Positions 12,141 through 20,357 of a stretch of DNA of 64,000 nucleotides are shown here, one piece after another. The notes beneath the pieces were generated by a model, which did not search any database, was not told where the DNA came from, and saw only the letters and a list, made by a program, of their open reading frames with translations. The position numbers and the translations under genes were made by a program. The stretch is from Sphingopyxis sp. JAI128 (GTDB lineage Bacteria; Pseudomonadota; Alphaproteobacteria; Sphingomonadales; Sphingomonadaceae). The stretch spans positions 434,001-498,000 of the forward strand of contig NZ_JACHDA010000001.1 in assembly GCF_014207235.1 (NCBI RefSeq). The letters run 5' to 3'. Positions within the stretch are counted from its first letter, which is position 1; every line of letters starts with the position of its first letter.

Positions 12141-13352
12141 TCACGGCGTGGCGAAAATTGCGGCAATCGTCGACGGATTAAAGTCGGCGCCCGTGGTGCG
12201 GTTGAACAGCCCGCAGGTGTGATTGGGGTAGGAGCCGGTGTCCCAATAATAGGGTGCAAAGCCATGCCGGATCGCGGATGCGGTGACGTACTGGGTCCAA
12301 TAGTCCCTATACTTCAGCGAGGGATCATATTCGGTCCTCGAGATGGCACAATATTCGCCGATGATGACGGGGATGCCCTTGTCGGTATAGGCGGCCTTCG
12401 CCTTGGCGAATTGGCTGTCGACACGCGCTTCATTGTCCCACGCTTCCCGTGCTGCGGGATCGGTCGCGATCGAACCCCACTGCCAGATGGCGCTGTCGGC
12501 ATTGAGAGTGAAGTTATAACCATCGTAGTAATGGAACTCCATCATCAGCCGGCCGCTCGCGGTATCGGTTGGGATGGGCGCTCCGCACACGCTGATGGTG
12601 TGGTCGATGTTGGTGTTATACCCCTGAAATACCAGCGTTCGCGAGGCATTGTTGCCTCCGGTTGCGCGGACCGCATTGACGAAGGCCTGGTTGAAGCCCG
12701 CCTGGACCGTGCAGTTTTCCTGCGACGGCACACCATAGTCGACATGGATTTCGTTGGTGCCGGCGAACAGCAAATGGTTGTCGTAATCTTTGAATTGATT
12801 CGCGATTTGGGTCCACAGATTGGTGTAGGCTGCGTTGCCGGCGGCCTGGTTCGCGGCCGTCGGCGTGTACCAATTGCTGTGGTGCTGGTTGATGATGACG
12901 TAAAGCCCGGCGTTGCGGGCCATGTCGACGACTTCCTTGACCCGGGCGAGCCAGGTCGGGGCGACCTCCCCGGATGCGTCCATATACTGGGCCCATTCGA
13001 CGGGAATGCGCACGCTCTTGAATCCAGCCGCGGCGACGGAGTTCAGCAATTGCTGATTTACCGCGGGGTTGCCGAACACAGTTTCCTGAGAAGTCGTGTA
13101 GTACTTGGCATAATTGTTGAGCGACTCAAGCGTATTGCCGATGTTCCAGCCCTTGCCGAGATCCGCCGTGGTGACCGCCGCAAGCGTCGGCGTCGGCGTC
13201 GGCGTTGGTGTGGGACTTGGTGTCGGCGCGGGTGCGGAAATCACCGTGGGCGTCGGGGCTCCACTTCCTTCTCCACCTCCGCAAGCCGTAAGGCCGAGCA
13301 CGACCAGCCCGGACAACGGCACACGCCTGTGTAATCCATCACGAAATTTCAT
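12141..13352 (-). CDS. GH5 endo-glycanase lipoprotein with Pro-Thr linker
   Basis: An endo-acting polysaccharide hydrolase (cellulase/xylanase superfamily). The 403-residue protein has a lipobox LTAC (Cys24), a low-complexity Pro-Thr linker (residues 31-57) that spaces the enzyme from the membrane, and a (beta/alpha)8 barrel. Motifs seen are GKGWNIGNTLE, FKSVRIPVEWAQY, VIINQHHSNWY, the acid/base in FAGTNEIH (E201), FHYYDGYNF and the nucleophile in VIIGEYCA (E333). It looks complete and active. The subfamily, and so the backbone attacked, is not certain; the neighbours suggest arabinoxylan or another arabinosylated glycan. It is the first gene of the four-gene operon, 190 bases downstream of the response regulator on the same strand. 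Confidence 0.92.
   Translation of the reverse strand: MKFRDGLHRRVPLSGLVVLGLTACGGGEGSGAPTPTVISAPAPTPSPTPTPTPTPTLAAVTTADLGKGWNIGNTLESLNNYAKYYTTSQETVFGNPAVNQQLLNSVAAAGFKSVRIPVEWAQYMDASGEVAPTWLARVKEVVDMARNAGLYVIINQHHSNWYTPTAANQAAGNAAYTNLWTQIANQFKDYDNHLLFAGTNEIHVDYGVPSQENCTVQAGFNQAFVNAVRATGGNNASRTLVFQGYNTNIDHTISVCGAPIPTDTASGRLMMEFHYYDGYNFTLNADSAIWQWGSIATDPAAREAWDNEARVDSQFAKAKAAYTDKGIPVIIGEYCAISRTEYDPSLKYRDYWTQYVTASAIRHGFAPYYWDTGSYPNHTCGLFNRTTGADFNPSTIAAIFATP
13182..13262 (-). repeat. Pro-Thr linker repeat inside the GH5 gene
   Basis: A GTCGGC-type six-base tandem array encodes the alternating Pro-Thr linker of the GH5 lipoprotein. It is a coding microsatellite prone to length change, not a CRISPR or regulatory repeat. 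Confidence 0.8.
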
Positions 13353-13488
13353 TTATCCGCCCCCAAGCATGTCGGTCGCTACCGTTGCGCACTAACGTGC
13401 GAGTTCTTCCCGGGGCTATACCTGAACAAATACACGCTGCCGGGAATTGTTTCGGACTGGAGAATGATGGACATGAAATGGAGCCGGT

Positions 13489-13517
13489 GAGCGGGAACGG
13501 GGCTACTCCGTCCGCTC
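13489..13517 (-). terminator. Hairpin after the response-regulator gene (possible terminator)
   Basis: GAGCGG plus ACGG pair with CCGT plus CCGCTC across a two-base bulge and a seven-base loop. The hairpin sits 26 bases after the end of the LytTR regulator and before the GH5 gene. There is no following T-run, so a role as terminator is only suggested. The rest of this 190-base gap must hold the promoter of the GH5 operon; I see no clear -35/-10 pair. Confidence 0.35.
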
Positions 13518-13542
13518 AGTCGGCCGAATCACTACATCATTA

Positions 13543-14343
13543 TTAGAGGTTCTGCCCCAGCCTCGCTTCAACCTCGGTACGATAGCTCCGGCTCAACATG
13601 AGATGAGCACCGTTCTTGAGCAAAACTGCGACATCTCCGTGCGAACGACGTTCGAGGAGCTCGATCGATCTGAGATTGACAATGCTCGAGCGATGAATCC
13701 GGACGAATCGGAACGGATCAAGCCGGCTCGCGACCGCGGTCAAGCTTGAACGGTAAAGGAATTCTTCGCCCCCGACATGCACCTTCACATATACCCCAGC
13801 CGCTTCGACCCAGTCGATATCCTGTGTCATGATAAGGCGGGAATTTTCGCCGGATTTGATGACAATCCAGTCCCAGATCTCCCCCGGCCTCGAGCGCATC
13901 GCGACCAGTTTGAGCAATTCCGGACCGAACGAGCCAGAGCCGTCGGAATTGCTCGATCGCACCTCATGCAAACGTTTCTTGACCCGCTCCATCGTCCTTT
14001 CATAGCGCTTGTTGCCGAATGGCTTGAGCAGATAGTCGGCCGCGTCGGCTTCGAACGCCTTGAGCGCAAACTGGTCATAGGCCGTGACGAACACCGTCAA
14101 CGGCATCTCATCCAGCCCCACCGCATCGATGACGCCCAAGCCGTCAATCTCGGGCATCTGCACGTCGAGGAATACCATGTCGGGCTTGGCCTGCTGGATC
14201 AGCGTAATCGCCTCTAGGCCATTTTCGGCCTCCAATATCTGACCGATGTCGCAATCCTTCGCGAGCCGGTCGGTAAGCCGCCGCCGCGCTGGCGCTTCAT
14301 CATCCACGACCAGTGCGCAGATCGGCTTAAGTTGCGCTTTCAT
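13543..14343 (-). CDS. LytTR-family response regulator
   Basis: The 266-residue DNA-binding response regulator has an N-terminal receiver domain (residues 8-125) with the acidic pair in LVVDDEAPAR, the phospho-acceptor in MVFLDVQMP (D60), a Thr in FVTAYDQFALKAF and the Lys in DYLLKPFG. The C-terminal LytTR domain (about 160-266) shows DIDWVEAAGVYVKVHVGGEEFLYR-type strands and the FVRIHRSSIVNL motif. The start overlaps the end of the sensor kinase gene by 17 bases, so they are co-translated partners. It lies directly upstream of the GH5-GH43-GH51-GH62 genes and is the obvious candidate to control them, although this is inferred from position only. Confidence 0.95.
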   Translation of the reverse strand: MKAQLKPICALVVDDEAPARRRLTDRLAKDCDIGQILEAENGLEAITLIQQAKPDMVFLDVQMPEIDGLGVIDAVGLDEMPLTVFVTAYDQFALKAFEADAADYLLKPFGNKRYERTMERVKKRLHEVRSSNSDGSGSFGPELLKLVAMRSRPGEIWDWIVIKSGENSRLIMTQDIDWVEAAGVYVKVHVGGEEFLYRSSLTAVASRLDPFRFVRIHRSSIVNLRSIELLERRSHGDVAVLLKNGAHLMLSRSYRTEVEARLGQNL

Positions 14344-15502
14344 CGATCTCGGCTCCGATCGTGTGCAGGGGAATTTGGATGGCCACGTGCGTGCCGACGC
14401 CCTGGCGCGGCGAGACGTTGAAGTGATGTGCGCCGGCTTCGGAATAAAGCATTTCCAGCCGTTCGCGTGTCACCCGTAGGCCTAGCCCCGATGACGTCTC
14501 GATCCGCCAATCGGGGGGAAGCCCGACCCCGTCGTCCTGCACGTCGATCTGCAACCTGTCATTCGCGAGACGTGCCGAAATCGCGATCGTCCCGCCCGAC
14601 ATCCGGCGCTCGATTCCGTGCCGGATCGCATTTTCGACGAGCGGCTGGAGCAGCAGCGAGGGGACCATGGCCGAAAGCGTTGCCGGGTCGGCATCGATCC
14701 GGATGTCGATCCTGTCGCCGAAGCGGAGCTTTTGAATCGCGAGATAATGATCGAGCAGCGCCAATTCCTGTGCGAGCGTAATCTCCGCACTGCTTTGGCA
14801 ATCGAGCGACCCCCTGAGTAGCGCGCCCAGATCCTCGATCATCTCCTGGCCCAACTCCGGATTGGCGACGACCTGCGACGATATGGCGTTGAGCGCGTTG
14901 AACAGGAAATGCGGTTCGAGCTGGAGGCGGAGCATGTTCAGGCGAGCTTCGATAAGTCGCTTTTCGACTCTTTCCAGTTTGAGCTGGCTGGTCAGGAGCC
15001 GGTTATAGAAGTTGAACGCCTGCAAAATGCCCACGAAGGCGCAATAGGTCACCCAGCCCCCCATAAAGAAATAGATCGCGAACCCCGGGTCCCGGAGCGG
15101 GTTCCAATATATGTCCGGGATCGGATAGAGAATCAGGCCGGTGAGGTACGTATGGACCAGGGTGAATGGAATGCTCAGCGGCAGATAGATCAGGAGCAGC
15201 TTCGCCGCGTTTTGCTGCGACGATTTCAATTTACGATCGATCAGCAGAACCGCCGGCGTGAGCAACGCCCAGGTCCAGGCATCAATTATATGCGAGATAA
15301 AGGGGAGCCATTCAAAACCATCGAACACCTCCGGCACGGCCTGAAAAAGACCCACCACAGTCCAGATCGATATCGTCACGATCATCGATAGAATCATCGT
15401 GCGCCGGGTGCCTCTCCAAGGCGGCGCGAACTGGGCGTCTGGCTGCGCCATGGAACGCAGTTTAGTCGCGGCTGAGGCGCGATCGTGCATGGCCTGTTTC
15501 AT
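14327..15502 (-). CDS. LytS/AlgZ-type membrane sensor histidine kinase
   Basis: The 391-residue sensor kinase has about four transmembrane segments (roughly 37-55, 75-92, 101-125 and 141-162), with no large periplasmic domain, then a short coiled region and the His_kinase domain. The phospho-acceptor is in LRLQLEPHFLFNALNAIS (H198), the N-box in LLLQPLVENAIRHGIE (N291) and the G-box in DVQDDGVGLP and SSGLGLRVTRERLE. This is the kinase class that pairs with LytTR regulators such as the one overlapping its 3' end. A start at the internal Met18 is possible. The signal sensed is unknown; nearby glycosidase genes suggest a sugar or an envelope state. Confidence 0.93.
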   Translation of the reverse strand: MKQAMHDRASAATKLRSMAQPDAQFAPPWRGTRRTMILSMIVTISIWTVVGLFQAVPEVFDGFEWLPFISHIIDAWTWALLTPAVLLIDRKLKSSQQNAAKLLLIYLPLSIPFTLVHTYLTGLILYPIPDIYWNPLRDPGFAIYFFMGGWVTYCAFVGILQAFNFYNRLLTSQLKLERVEKRLIEARLNMLRLQLEPHFLFNALNAISSQVVANPELGQEMIEDLGALLRGSLDCQSSAEITLAQELALLDHYLAIQKLRFGDRIDIRIDADPATLSAMVPSLLLQPLVENAIRHGIERRMSGGTIAISARLANDRLQIDVQDDGVGLPPDWRIETSSGLGLRVTRERLEMLYSEAGAHHFNVSPRQGVGTHVAIQIPLHTIGAEIDESAT

Positions 15503-16032
15503 CTGCGGCTAAAGGGCCTCTCGGTCGGCAGCGGCATGATAGAGCATCCCCGCCGGTTCCCCAACCAATTCAACGTCGATCCGTGCGAGCTACGCTTCAC
15601 ATGCCGTCCCTGCTCAACCAATCCACTCCCGCGATTCTCGATCCATCATTGACCCATCCGTCGCCAGGCCATGTCGACGCGACGGCGAATGAAATGATCT
15701 GCTGCGCGCGCTTGCGCCGCCTGACCAAGCTCCGCCATTTGCAGCCGGAGGCCAAGGCGCCTCGCGCGCATTTTTTCAAAAATGTTAGGATCTGGATTTT
15801 TCCGTCGTAGTCGGGATTCCGGCAAAGATGAGTTGGGGCGTTAGCGCTACGATCCCGTTAAAACCACGAGTGTGGCGCCAATCCACCCTCGACGAATCGT
15901 GGACTTGCCGGCAAATTTATGGAACTTGTCTGAGTTATTGGATGCGAATCGGTCGTTATCGATAGCTGATGTCTCGGGTCGATGTTCACAAAGCGTCGCC
16001 CGCAAGATCAAAGTTCCAAGGGAGAAGGTCAG
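15503..16032. other. Gene-free stretch between the sensor kinase and the GH29 remnant
   Basis: About 530 bases with lower GC content than the flanks and several short open frames on both strands. None has a recognisable product or a convincing ribosome site. It must contain the promoter of the two-component genes on the minus strand. It may also be decayed coding DNA, since remnants lie next to it, but I could not match any piece to a family. Confidence 0.5.
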
Positions 16033-16410
16033 GTGGTCACGTTCAGCAAGCGCGGGATACTGGTCGCGCCGATCGCAGCCGCGCTCCGTGTGCATTCCAC
16101 AGCGCGAGCGCAGGGGCCAGCCTCCAATGGCTCACGACAACTGGACGCCGTTCAACCCTACCGCGAAGGACATCCGGTTCATGAAGGTCATGGAGGCGCT
16201 CTACGCCCTCACGCTCGGCGAGCCTTACGGCACAGGCGAGATACGCTCGCTGGCTTTGGACAATCCGCACGAACGCCGACGGGTGCGTCAGGCTCGGTTG
16301 CTCGGGCATCCCGGCTCCATGCGCTTTCTCCGGTCCGATCAGGCGCTCGTGATCCAGCTTCCCGAGAAGCTGCCCACACGGCACTCCAGCGTGTTCAAGG
16401 TCGACTTTGC
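16033..16410 (+). pseudogene. Internally deleted GH29 alpha-L-fucosidase remnant
   Basis: A GTG at 16033 with a GGGAGAAGG ribosome site begins a signal-peptide-like stretch (VVTFSKRGILVAPIAAALRV then HSTARAQG). In another frame, from about 16148, comes the C-terminal domain typical of GH29: TAKDIRFMKVMEALYALTLG, then RQARLLGHPGSMRF and LVIQLPEKLPTRHSSVFKVD. The family shows DIRFTxKGxxLYAIxLGWP, VxLLGxxxPLxF and LPxxxPxxYAxxxKI in the same order. The roughly 300-residue catalytic barrel between the signal and the tail is missing, so the gene is a stub made by internal deletion plus frameshift. Fucosidase assignment is by pattern memory. Confidence 0.6.
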
Positions 16411-16613
16411 CTCATGGCCGGGGTCGGCCTCTTGCCTGGACGCCTCCGCCCCAATCACTCGGATAAGCCGCAGACGGGATTACACTGATGAACCACGATA
16501 TTGTCCCGGAGGGCGGGCATCGCGCTGACGCTGACGCTTGCCACCATTATCACCCCTTCGCTGCAACTCCCCAGGGGCAGATGCGGAACCAAGCTACAAA
16601 AAAGGCAAGCACC

Positions 16614-18716
16614 ATGCGGCATCGGTCGAAACCATCCGGAATTATTCAATCCGCGCTGGTGTCATGCTTGGCCTTGACGCTGGCTTCGTGCGCAACCCCG
16701 GCATCTGCGCGGAATCGGAGCGCTCCAGTGGCGAGCGCCTCCCACGGCATGTGGACTGCGACCTGGACGCCGGATAACGGTAACGGAACCTTCACCAACC
16801 CCTTGTTTTATGATGAATTTTCTGATCCGGATATGATCCGCGTTGGCGACTGGTTCTATCTGACCGGCACCACCATGCACAGCATGCCGGGGCTGCCAAT
16901 CTTGCGCTCGAAAGACCTGGTTAACTGGGAATTCGTCGCCTATGCCATGGACAAGATCGACCTCGGCCCGGCTTTCCGGCTGGAGGACGGCAAAAGCGTC
17001 TACGGCCAGGGTATCTGGGCGCCGTGCTTCCGCTACCATGAAGGCAAATTCTACATCTTCTCGAACATCAACGGGCAGATGACCCAGATGTTCACGGCCA
17101 CCGATCCGAAGGGGCCGTGGACCCGCACGCCGATGAAGCGCGGCTTTCATGACCTGTCCGTCCTGTTCGACGACGATGGCAAGGCCTATGTCGTCTGGGG
17201 GCACAAGGATATGCGCCTGGCGCAGCTTACCGATGACCTGACCGACATCGTTCCCGGCACCGAGCGCACCCTGTTCACCACCGATGCCGGCATGGGTGAG
17301 GGCGCGCATTTCTATAAGATCGATGGCAAATATTACATCATCAGCGCCAATTATTCCGGCGGTTTTCGCATGCCGGCGGCGCGGGCGGATCACGTTCTGG
17401 GGCCCTATGAGGTCCATCGCTCGATCAGCCAGCACGAGGATTTCGGCATGGCGTCAAGCATTCGCCTGGCGACCTCCAAGCCGCCGTTCAAGACCTGGGG
17501 GCCCGACCCCGTCACCAAACATAGTTTGGCGATGCACCAAGGGGGCATCGTTCATACGCCTGCGGGCGAATGGTGGGGCTTTTCAATGATGGATTTCAAT
17601 TCCATCGGGCGCTTGCTCAGCCTGTCTCCGATCACCTGGAAGGACGGCTGGCCCTATTTCGGCCTACCGGGTAATCTGACGCGCACGCCGCGGACCTGGG
17701 TGAAGCCAAAAACCGCCAAGCGACAGCCGGTACGCGTGCCTTATCAGCGCAGCGATGATTTTTCGGCACGGCAACTCCAGCCTCTATGGCAGTGGAACCA
17801 CGTCCCGGTCGACGGCAAATGGTCGTTGTCGGAACGGCCTGGCTTCCTGCGGCTTCACGCCCTGCCGGCGACCAGCTTCTATGACGCGCGCAACACACTG
17901 ACACAGCGGGCGATCGGACCGATGTCGACGCCCACCGTTCTGCTCGATGCGTCGGGCCTGAAGTCAGGCGACACAGCCGGGCTGGGCCTGCTCAATCTGC
18001 CCTATGCGACCTTGGGCGTCGAAAAGCGCGCCGATGGCCTCGACATCGTCTTTTATGATCAGCGCCGCGACCAGTCGGCGCGGGTGAAGATGACCGGGAC
18101 GCGCATCTGGCTGCGGGCCGATTGCGATTATCTCACCGAAAAGGCTCGCTTCAGCTATTCGTTGGACGGCGTCACCTTTGTCCCGATCGGTGACGAGGTG
18201 GCGCTGATCTACCAGACCTTCACCTTCCAGGGTGTTCGCTATGGATTGTTCAACTACAACAAAGCCGGTGCCGAGGGCGGCTATGCCGATTTCGACAGTA
18301 TCGACATTTATCAGCCGCATACCCGCGGGCTGATGCGGCCCATTCCCTATGGCCGATCGATCCGGCTGGCATCGTTTCGCGCGACGACCGGGCTGGCGGC
18401 TAGTGGCGAGCGCTTGGCTTCGGCTGACCCGACGCGGTTCGAGGTCGTCGACCGCCGGTTGGGCCGCGTCGCCCTGCGATCGGGCCGTCGCTATGTCACG
18501 GTCGATAAGGATGGCGAGGTGACGATTGCGGCCAGCCAGTCCGGCACGGCGCAAACCTTCCAATGGATTGAAACGCCCACTGGGGAACTGGTCCTTATGT
18601 CGCTGGCCACCAACCGCTTCCTGCGTATCGATCCGCAGACCCGGGACATCCGAGCCGACAGTCCCGGCCCCATGCCGGACGACAGCGACGGCGCGCGCTT
18701 TATCTGGTCGGAATAA
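16614..18716 (+). CDS. GH43_12-like beta-xylosidase/arabinofuranosidase lipoprotein with fascin-like tail
   Basis: The 700-residue predicted lipoprotein (LASC lipobox, Cys26) has an N-terminal GH43 propeller (about 58-370) with FSDPDMIRVGDWFYL (base), GFHDLSVLFDDDG (D180) and MGEGAHFYKIDG (acid, E229). The PGLPILRSKDLVNWE stretch is typical of the GH43_12 type. A beta-sandwich with the SDDFSARQLQPLWQWN entry (about 375-590, CBM91/GH43_C2-like) follows. The last ~105 residues repeat the fascin/actin-crosslinking pattern LRSGRRYVTVDKDG ... MSLATNRFLRID, a beta-trefoil that may bind sugars. Met at 16614 was chosen because it starts the lipoprotein signal. It points away from the GH5-GH62 operon and follows the GH29 stub. 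Confidence 0.9.
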   Translation: MRHRSKPSGIIQSALVSCLALTLASCATPASARNRSAPVASASHGMWTATWTPDNGNGTFTNPLFYDEFSDPDMIRVGDWFYLTGTTMHSMPGLPILRSKDLVNWEFVAYAMDKIDLGPAFRLEDGKSVYGQGIWAPCFRYHEGKFYIFSNINGQMTQMFTATDPKGPWTRTPMKRGFHDLSVLFDDDGKAYVVWGHKDMRLAQLTDDLTDIVPGTERTLFTTDAGMGEGAHFYKIDGKYYIISANYSGGFRMPAARADHVLGPYEVHRSISQHEDFGMASSIRLATSKPPFKTWGPDPVTKHSLAMHQGGIVHTPAGEWWGFSMMDFNSIGRLLSLSPITWKDGWPYFGLPGNLTRTPRTWVKPKTAKRQPVRVPYQRSDDFSARQLQPLWQWNHVPVDGKWSLSERPGFLRLHALPATSFYDARNTLTQRAIGPMSTPTVLLDASGLKSGDTAGLGLLNLPYATLGVEKRADGLDIVFYDQRRDQSARVKMTGTRIWLRADCDYLTEKARFSYSLDGVTFVPIGDEVALIYQTFTFQGVRYGLFNYNKAGAEGGYADFDSIDIYQPHTRGLMRPIPYGRSIRLASFRATTGLAASGERLASADPTRFEVVDRRLGRVALRSGRRYVTVDKDGEVTIAASQSGTAQTFQWIETPTGELVLMSLATNRFLRIDPQTRDIRADSPGPMPDDSDGARFIWSE

Positions 18717-18726
18717 TATTTCTAAC

Positions 18727-18940
18727 AGGCCTGCCTCATCCAGTTCCGCGCCGACGCCCGACTAATTGAAACTGCGAAACGGCAAGACCGGGTCGATTGC
18801 AAGATTCTGATCGACCCAGACCGTTCCGCTGTCGATCTGCCGAGCATCCGCCAAGGCGCGATCGACATCCCATAGGGTCCCTGCGAGCCCGAATTGGGAA
18901 TCATTGGCATGCGCGATAACCTGGACGACAGAGTGTATTG
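18727..18940 (-). pseudogene. C-terminal remnant of an aldehyde dehydrogenase gene
   Basis: Read on the minus strand, one frame gives IAHANDSQFGLAGTLW, DARQIDSGTVWVDQNLAID and PVLPFRSFN followed by a stop, then SGVGAELDEAGL. This is the end of an NAD-dependent aldehyde dehydrogenase: the family has AND(S/T)xYGLAAxVW, LxxGTVWVNxH and PFGGxKxSGxGxELG. A stop interrupts the PFGG-K motif and the catalytic Cys/Glu regions are absent. No start or upstream body is left. It marks the right edge of the sugar-degradation block; sugar-acid pathways for arabinose use such dehydrogenases. Confidence 0.6.
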
Positions 18941-19036
18941 AACTGATGCGGTGGATGCCTCCCTTCAGTTCGCTGAACCATAGAAGTGCCGTTCTGCTCG
19001 CTGGATTGGTACTTGAATCGCATTATAATAATGGTG

Positions 19037-19105
19037 TTCCCCCGAAAGCGGGAACACGGAGCGTGCGTCGGCTTACCCCACACGGGGTTCCCGCTTTCGC
19101 GGGAA
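19037..19105. repeat. Inverted extragenic repeat pair
   Basis: TTCCCCCGAAAGCGGGAAC (19037-19055) faces GTTCCCGCTTTCGCGGGAA (19087-19105) with one mismatch, and TGACG follows. Each arm is itself nearly palindromic. It is a sphingomonad-style intergenic repeat. The rest of the 18941-19332 gap holds two more repeat fragments (a CCTCCCC...GGGGGAGG unit near 19155-19185 and a CGAGCGAAGTCGAGACAC unit near 19235) and no gene that I can support. Confidence 0.7.
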
Positions 19106-19332
19106 TGACGAAGCCATAAGAACCAAAACGGCAGCTTCCGGTCGCTTCCCGCCAATCCTCCCCGTCGCGAAGCCAGGGGGAGGAGGAATTTCCGCAATCG
19201 CTCGCCAGCCGACGAACCTCTTTTCCTGCTCGTATCGAGCGAAGTCGAGACACTCATCGGCGTCCGGCCCGGGGGCATTTCGACGAACGGTAGGGGTAGG
19301 CCAGATCGTTCAACCAGCGGAAACCCGCCGCT

Positions 19333-19557
19333 TCAGATCAAGAACATCATCGTCGCGGTAAAGAAGATCGCGAAACTCTGGAGGAACAGCCGGAAATCAT
19401 TGTTCGAAAAGATGGTCGACGGTTCGCGGTGCGCCGCCAGCGCCGTGCGCAACTCGCCCTGCCAACTTTCGGGCGCGTTCAACCGCGCGATCGTTACCTG
19501 GCGCGCGCCATGCTCGCGGATAAGGCGGCGAATATCGACATGACTTTCCGAGTCCAT
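19333..19557 (-). CDS. Small membrane protein, hypothetical
   Basis: A 74-residue protein of unknown family. The first ~50 residues are polar (MDSESHVDIRRLIREHGARQ), then DFRLFLQSFAIFFTATMMFL forms one transmembrane segment at the very C-terminus, so it looks tail-anchored with its body in the cytoplasm. Codon use fits the neighbours. It lies 77 bases downstream of the RNase T2 gene on the same strand. No function can be given. Confidence 0.6.
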   Translation of the reverse strand: MDSESHVDIRRLIREHGARQVTIARLNAPESWQGELRTALAAHREPSTIFSNNDFRLFLQSFAIFFTATMMFLI

Positions 19558-19634
19558 GCCGCAAGCTAGGAATTTCTTAACGGCTCGGTAAGGTTAAAAG
19601 ATCGTTAACATCTGTCCCGTGCCAAAGCGGGACG

Positions 19635-20357
19635 TCAGCCGCCCGCCATCGGTCGCACGCGCACCGCCTTCCGATCGGCCGCCCCCGCCTGAAACGGCTT
19701 GCACCGCTGCGGCCGCATTCGCGGGCCGAGGCACAGCCGCACTTCCTTCAACCACCCCTGCCGGTCGGTCGATACCGCGATCATCGGCTCCGAAATCCCG
19801 CGATTGGCAGCGGCGAAAGCGCGGCGGATGCCGCCCGCGGTCTGCGGCCTCGCCGCCAGCGCCTTCATGTCGGGAAAGCGCACCGCGCCGAACAATATCG
19901 CCGCCGACCGGAAATAGGCGGCCGGGTTCGGGCTCATGCACGTCCCATGCTTCGCCCATTCATGTTGCAGCAGCTGAACCGACGGGGTCATGCACATATG
20001 TTTGCGCAATACCGGCTGCGGCACGATCCTGGCCGGGCGGCACCATTGCGGATAGCCGGGACTGTCGGTTTCGGGCCACAGCCCGTGCAGCACCCAGCCG
20101 AACCGCCCGCTCTCGCCCGAACATTGGAACCGGTCGCGCGCATCGCGCGGGTTCCGCACGCCGGCGCAATGCTGCGGCGACCAGCTCATCGCCAGCAGAT
20201 AGCCCGTCGCCTTCGGATTGCGCACCGGTTCGCCGCGCTTCGGCTGTTCGATCCGCGGCACCGATATGCGATCAGGAACCGAACAGGCCAGCGCCTGCGC
20301 CCCGGCCGCGACCGGCATCAGCGCCAGCGGCAGCGCCGCTGCGCTAAGCCAGCGCAA
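19635..20357 (-). CDS. RNase T2 family ribonuclease, exported
   Basis: The 240-residue endoribonuclease has a signal peptide (cut near AGAQA, residue 21) and should work in the periplasm or outside the cell, cleaving RNA through a 2',3'-cyclic intermediate. Both conserved active-site segments are present: CAS1 as FGWVLHGLWPE (His91) and CAS2 as HEWAKHGTC (His132, Glu133, Lys136, His137). The family-typical LAMSWSPQHC precedes them, and several Cys suggest disulfides. The start overlaps the end of nadC by 14 bases, so it is likely co-expressed with nadC, though the two roles are unrelated. Confidence 0.93.
   Translation of the reverse strand: MRWLSAAALPLALMPVAAGAQALACSVPDRISVPRIEQPKRGEPVRNPKATGYLLAMSWSPQHCAGVRNPRDARDRFQCSGESGRFGWVLHGLWPETDSPGYPQWCRPARIVPQPVLRKHMCMTPSVQLLQHEWAKHGTCMSPNPAAYFRSAAILFGAVRFPDMKALAARPQTAGGIRRAFAAANRGISEPMIAVSTDRQGWLKEVRLCLGPRMRPQRCKPFQAGAADRKAVRVRPMAGG

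Noticed and set aside
13182..13262. Tandem repeats as a possible CRISPR or regulatory array
   Set aside because: The units are six bases, without spacers, and encode the Pro-Thr linker of the GH5 lipoprotein.
15872..16528. A 218-codon plus frame taken as an intact gene
   Set aside because: Only its middle third resembles a protein family (GH29 C-terminus). The flanks are not homologous, and the signal-peptide-like start lies in another frame, so it is better read as a pseudogene.
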